Below, in pieces: positions 4,558 through 5,117 of a DNA stretch of 5,117 bases. Numbering within the stretch: the stretch's first letter is position 1; every line of letters starts with the position of its first letter. A program made the position numbers and the translations under genes. The notes below the pieces were generated by a model, which had not been told where the DNA came from, did not search any database, and saw nothing but the letters and a program-made list of their open reading frames with translations. Source of the DNA: an uncultured Collinsella sp. (lineage in GTDB: Bacteria; Actinomycetota; Coriobacteriia; Coriobacteriales; Coriobacteriaceae); assembly GCA_902494195.1 (NCBI GenBank), contig CABUSH010000049.1:1-5117 (forward strand), given 5' to 3'.

Positions 4558-5009
4558 AGGTAGGCCACCTCGGCCTCGAGTCTACGGCACCGCTCCTCGA
4601 GCTCCTCCTCGCGGGTCCGCGGCCTCGCCCTGGAACCGCTCGGCCGGCCCTTGGGCCTCGGGCGCAGGGCCTCCGCGCCGCCCCGGCGGTATAGCGCGCA
4701 CCACTTCTTGAGCGGCGACATCGACATTATGCCGAACGCCGCCATCGCCTCGGTCTTCGTCATGCCGCCGTCGACGACGGCGGAGGCGGCGGCGACCTTC
4801 TGCTCGTATGTGTACCTGCCCTGCTTTCCGTCCATGCGCAGCAGCACCTCGCTCCCGAACGCGCGGTATATCTCCTGCCATCTTCTCACGGCTTCCGCGG
4901 GAAGCGAAAGGGCAATCGCGGCAGATTTATACCCGTGCCCGAGCTCGAAGAGCCCTATGGCCGCCTTCCTGGCCTCGACATCATGCTTCACCCTCAAATC
5001 AACGCGCAT
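4518..5009 (-). CDS. IS3-family transposase OrfA (DNA-binding half)
   Basis: A 163-residue protein with IS150 InsJ-like layout. A first helix-turn-helix lies near residues 13-40 (AAIGLFELGHGYKSAAIALS). A second follows in the middle (YTYEQKVAAASAVVDGGMTKTEAMAAFGI). After a basic Arg/Pro-rich stretch (RPRPKGRPSG) comes a C-terminal leucine-zipper-like coiled coil (EEELEERCRRLEAEVAYLKK). OrfA binds the terminal repeats and regulates transposition; fused to OrfB by frameshifting it forms the active transposase. ATG 5009 is chosen because GGGAGG lies 8 nt upstream. A TTG at 5057, just outside the IS, would extend the frame by 16 residues and is unlikely. The SD sits in a hairpin that could block translation from outside transcripts. 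Confidence 0.88.
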   Translation of the reverse strand: MRVDLRVKHDVEARKAAIGLFELGHGYKSAAIALSLPAEAVRRWQEIYRAFGSEVLLRMDGKQGRYTYEQKVAAASAVVDGGMTKTEAMAAFGIMSMSPLKKWCALYRRGGAEALRPRPKGRPSGSRARPRTREEELEERCRRLEAEVAYLKKLRALVERDGL

Positions 5010-5016
5010 AAAGAAA

Positions 5017-5050
5017 GCCTCCCATTTCTCATGTCCAAGAAATGGGAGGC
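5017..5050 (-). promoter_or_regulatory. 13-bp perfect hairpin masking the orfA ribosome-binding site
   Basis: The arms 5017-5029 and 5038-5050 are perfectly complementary with an 8-nt loop. In the minus-strand transcript the second arm contains the orfA SD (GGGAGG, plus 5018-5023); the first arm lies in the IS terminal repeat. Only transcripts entering from outside carry both arms. IS10 and IS50 use such structures to avoid transposase synthesis from read-through, and the same role is inferred here. Confidence 0.65.
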
Positions 5051-5056
5051 AGTTCA
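5033..5056. repeat. IS terminal inverted repeat, left end (orfA side)
   Basis: Read on the minus strand it begins TGAACTGCCTCCC and ends TCTTGGAC, matching the repeat at 3608-3631 in 20 of 24 positions. It also supplies the first arm of the hairpin that covers the orfA SD. Confidence 0.9.
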
Positions 5057-5059
5057 AAG
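5057..5059. repeat. AAG target site duplication, partner of 3605-3607
   Basis: AAG lies directly outside both terminal repeats. Three bp is a common duplication length for IS150-like elements. In the restored sequence this triplet forms most of a terminator tetraloop. Confidence 0.8.
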
Positions 5060-5060
5060 T

Positions 5061-5078
5061 CGTGCGGGCTTTTCTTTT
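5061..5078 (+). terminator. Right half of the copy 2 terminator with T-run
   Basis: CGTGCGGGCTTTTC (5061-5074) complements 3604-3591 and is followed by TTTT. This shows that the DNA right of the IS is the original continuation of the copy 2 locus. The remaining bases to 5117 hold no gene; they include a block similar to the flank of copy 1 (1921-1951). Confidence 0.75.
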
Positions 5079-5117
5079 GGCAACCGAACGAACGGTTTGA
5101 AGTTCGTGGCACAGGTA

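Larger units (their letters stand above)
3608..5056 (-). mobile_element. Complete IS3-family (IS150-like) insertion sequence, 1449 bp
   Basis: The ends are 24-bp imperfect inverted repeats (20 of 24 identical), each beginning TGAACTGC and ending TCTTGGAC: 3608-3631 and 5033-5056. AAG flanks both ends (3605-3607 and 5057-5059), a 3-bp target duplication as usual for this group. Inside are orfA and orfB in relative -1 frame, joined by a slippery A7 and a downstream hairpin. All parts look intact, so the element may be active and fairly recent. It lies convergent to pilin copy 2, 39 bp after its stop codon. Confidence 0.93.

Noticed and set aside
3724..4563. Plus-strand open frame of 279 codons opposite the transposase
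   Set aside because: It is antisense to orfB with its DDE triad, and its low-complexity Arg/Gly/Val composition is typical of the reverse strand of GC-rich genes.

Overview
The window comes from a moderately GC-rich bacterium. Codon use and the style of the IS3-family transposase suggest a gut actinomycete, perhaps class Coriobacteriia, but this is inference with no ribosomal or housekeeping marker to support it.

Layout. Bases 1-912 hold no convincing full-length gene. There is a minus-strand terminator, a possible frameshifted small membrane protein, a possible gene remnant, and a hairpin-rich leader-like stretch (about 432-760). Two paralogous plus-strand genes follow (922-1920 and 2556-3568). 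Each encodes a short leader, a Flp-type pilin N-terminus (QSIIEY plus one hydrophobic helix), a Gly/Ser linker and a C-terminal domain that looks like DUF6273, which I relate to the C-type-lectin/FGE-like fold. A truncated ribbon-helix-helix antitoxin-like gene and a strong terminator lie between them. The right third (3608-5056) is a complete IS3-family, IS150-like element on the minus strand, with 24-bp inverted repeats, a 3-bp AAG duplication, orfA, orfB and a -1 frameshift signal.

The most interesting signal is a poly-G tract about nine codons after the start codon of each pilin-like gene. The upstream gene has G9 and is in frame (ON). The downstream gene has G8, which sends the ribosome to a stop after 28 codons (OFF). 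Start region, Shine-Dalgarno, tract position and an upstream palindrome are conserved between the copies, so the pair looks like a phase-variable set of pilin-anchored adhesins. Their C-terminal variable segments differ strongly between conserved ends.

A second notable signal is the IS insertion site. Removing the IS and one AAG restores a near-perfect terminator hairpin behind the second pilin gene, with the target triplet in its tetraloop. The DNA right of the IS resembles the 3' flank of the first pilin gene, so the window may be part of a larger repeated array.
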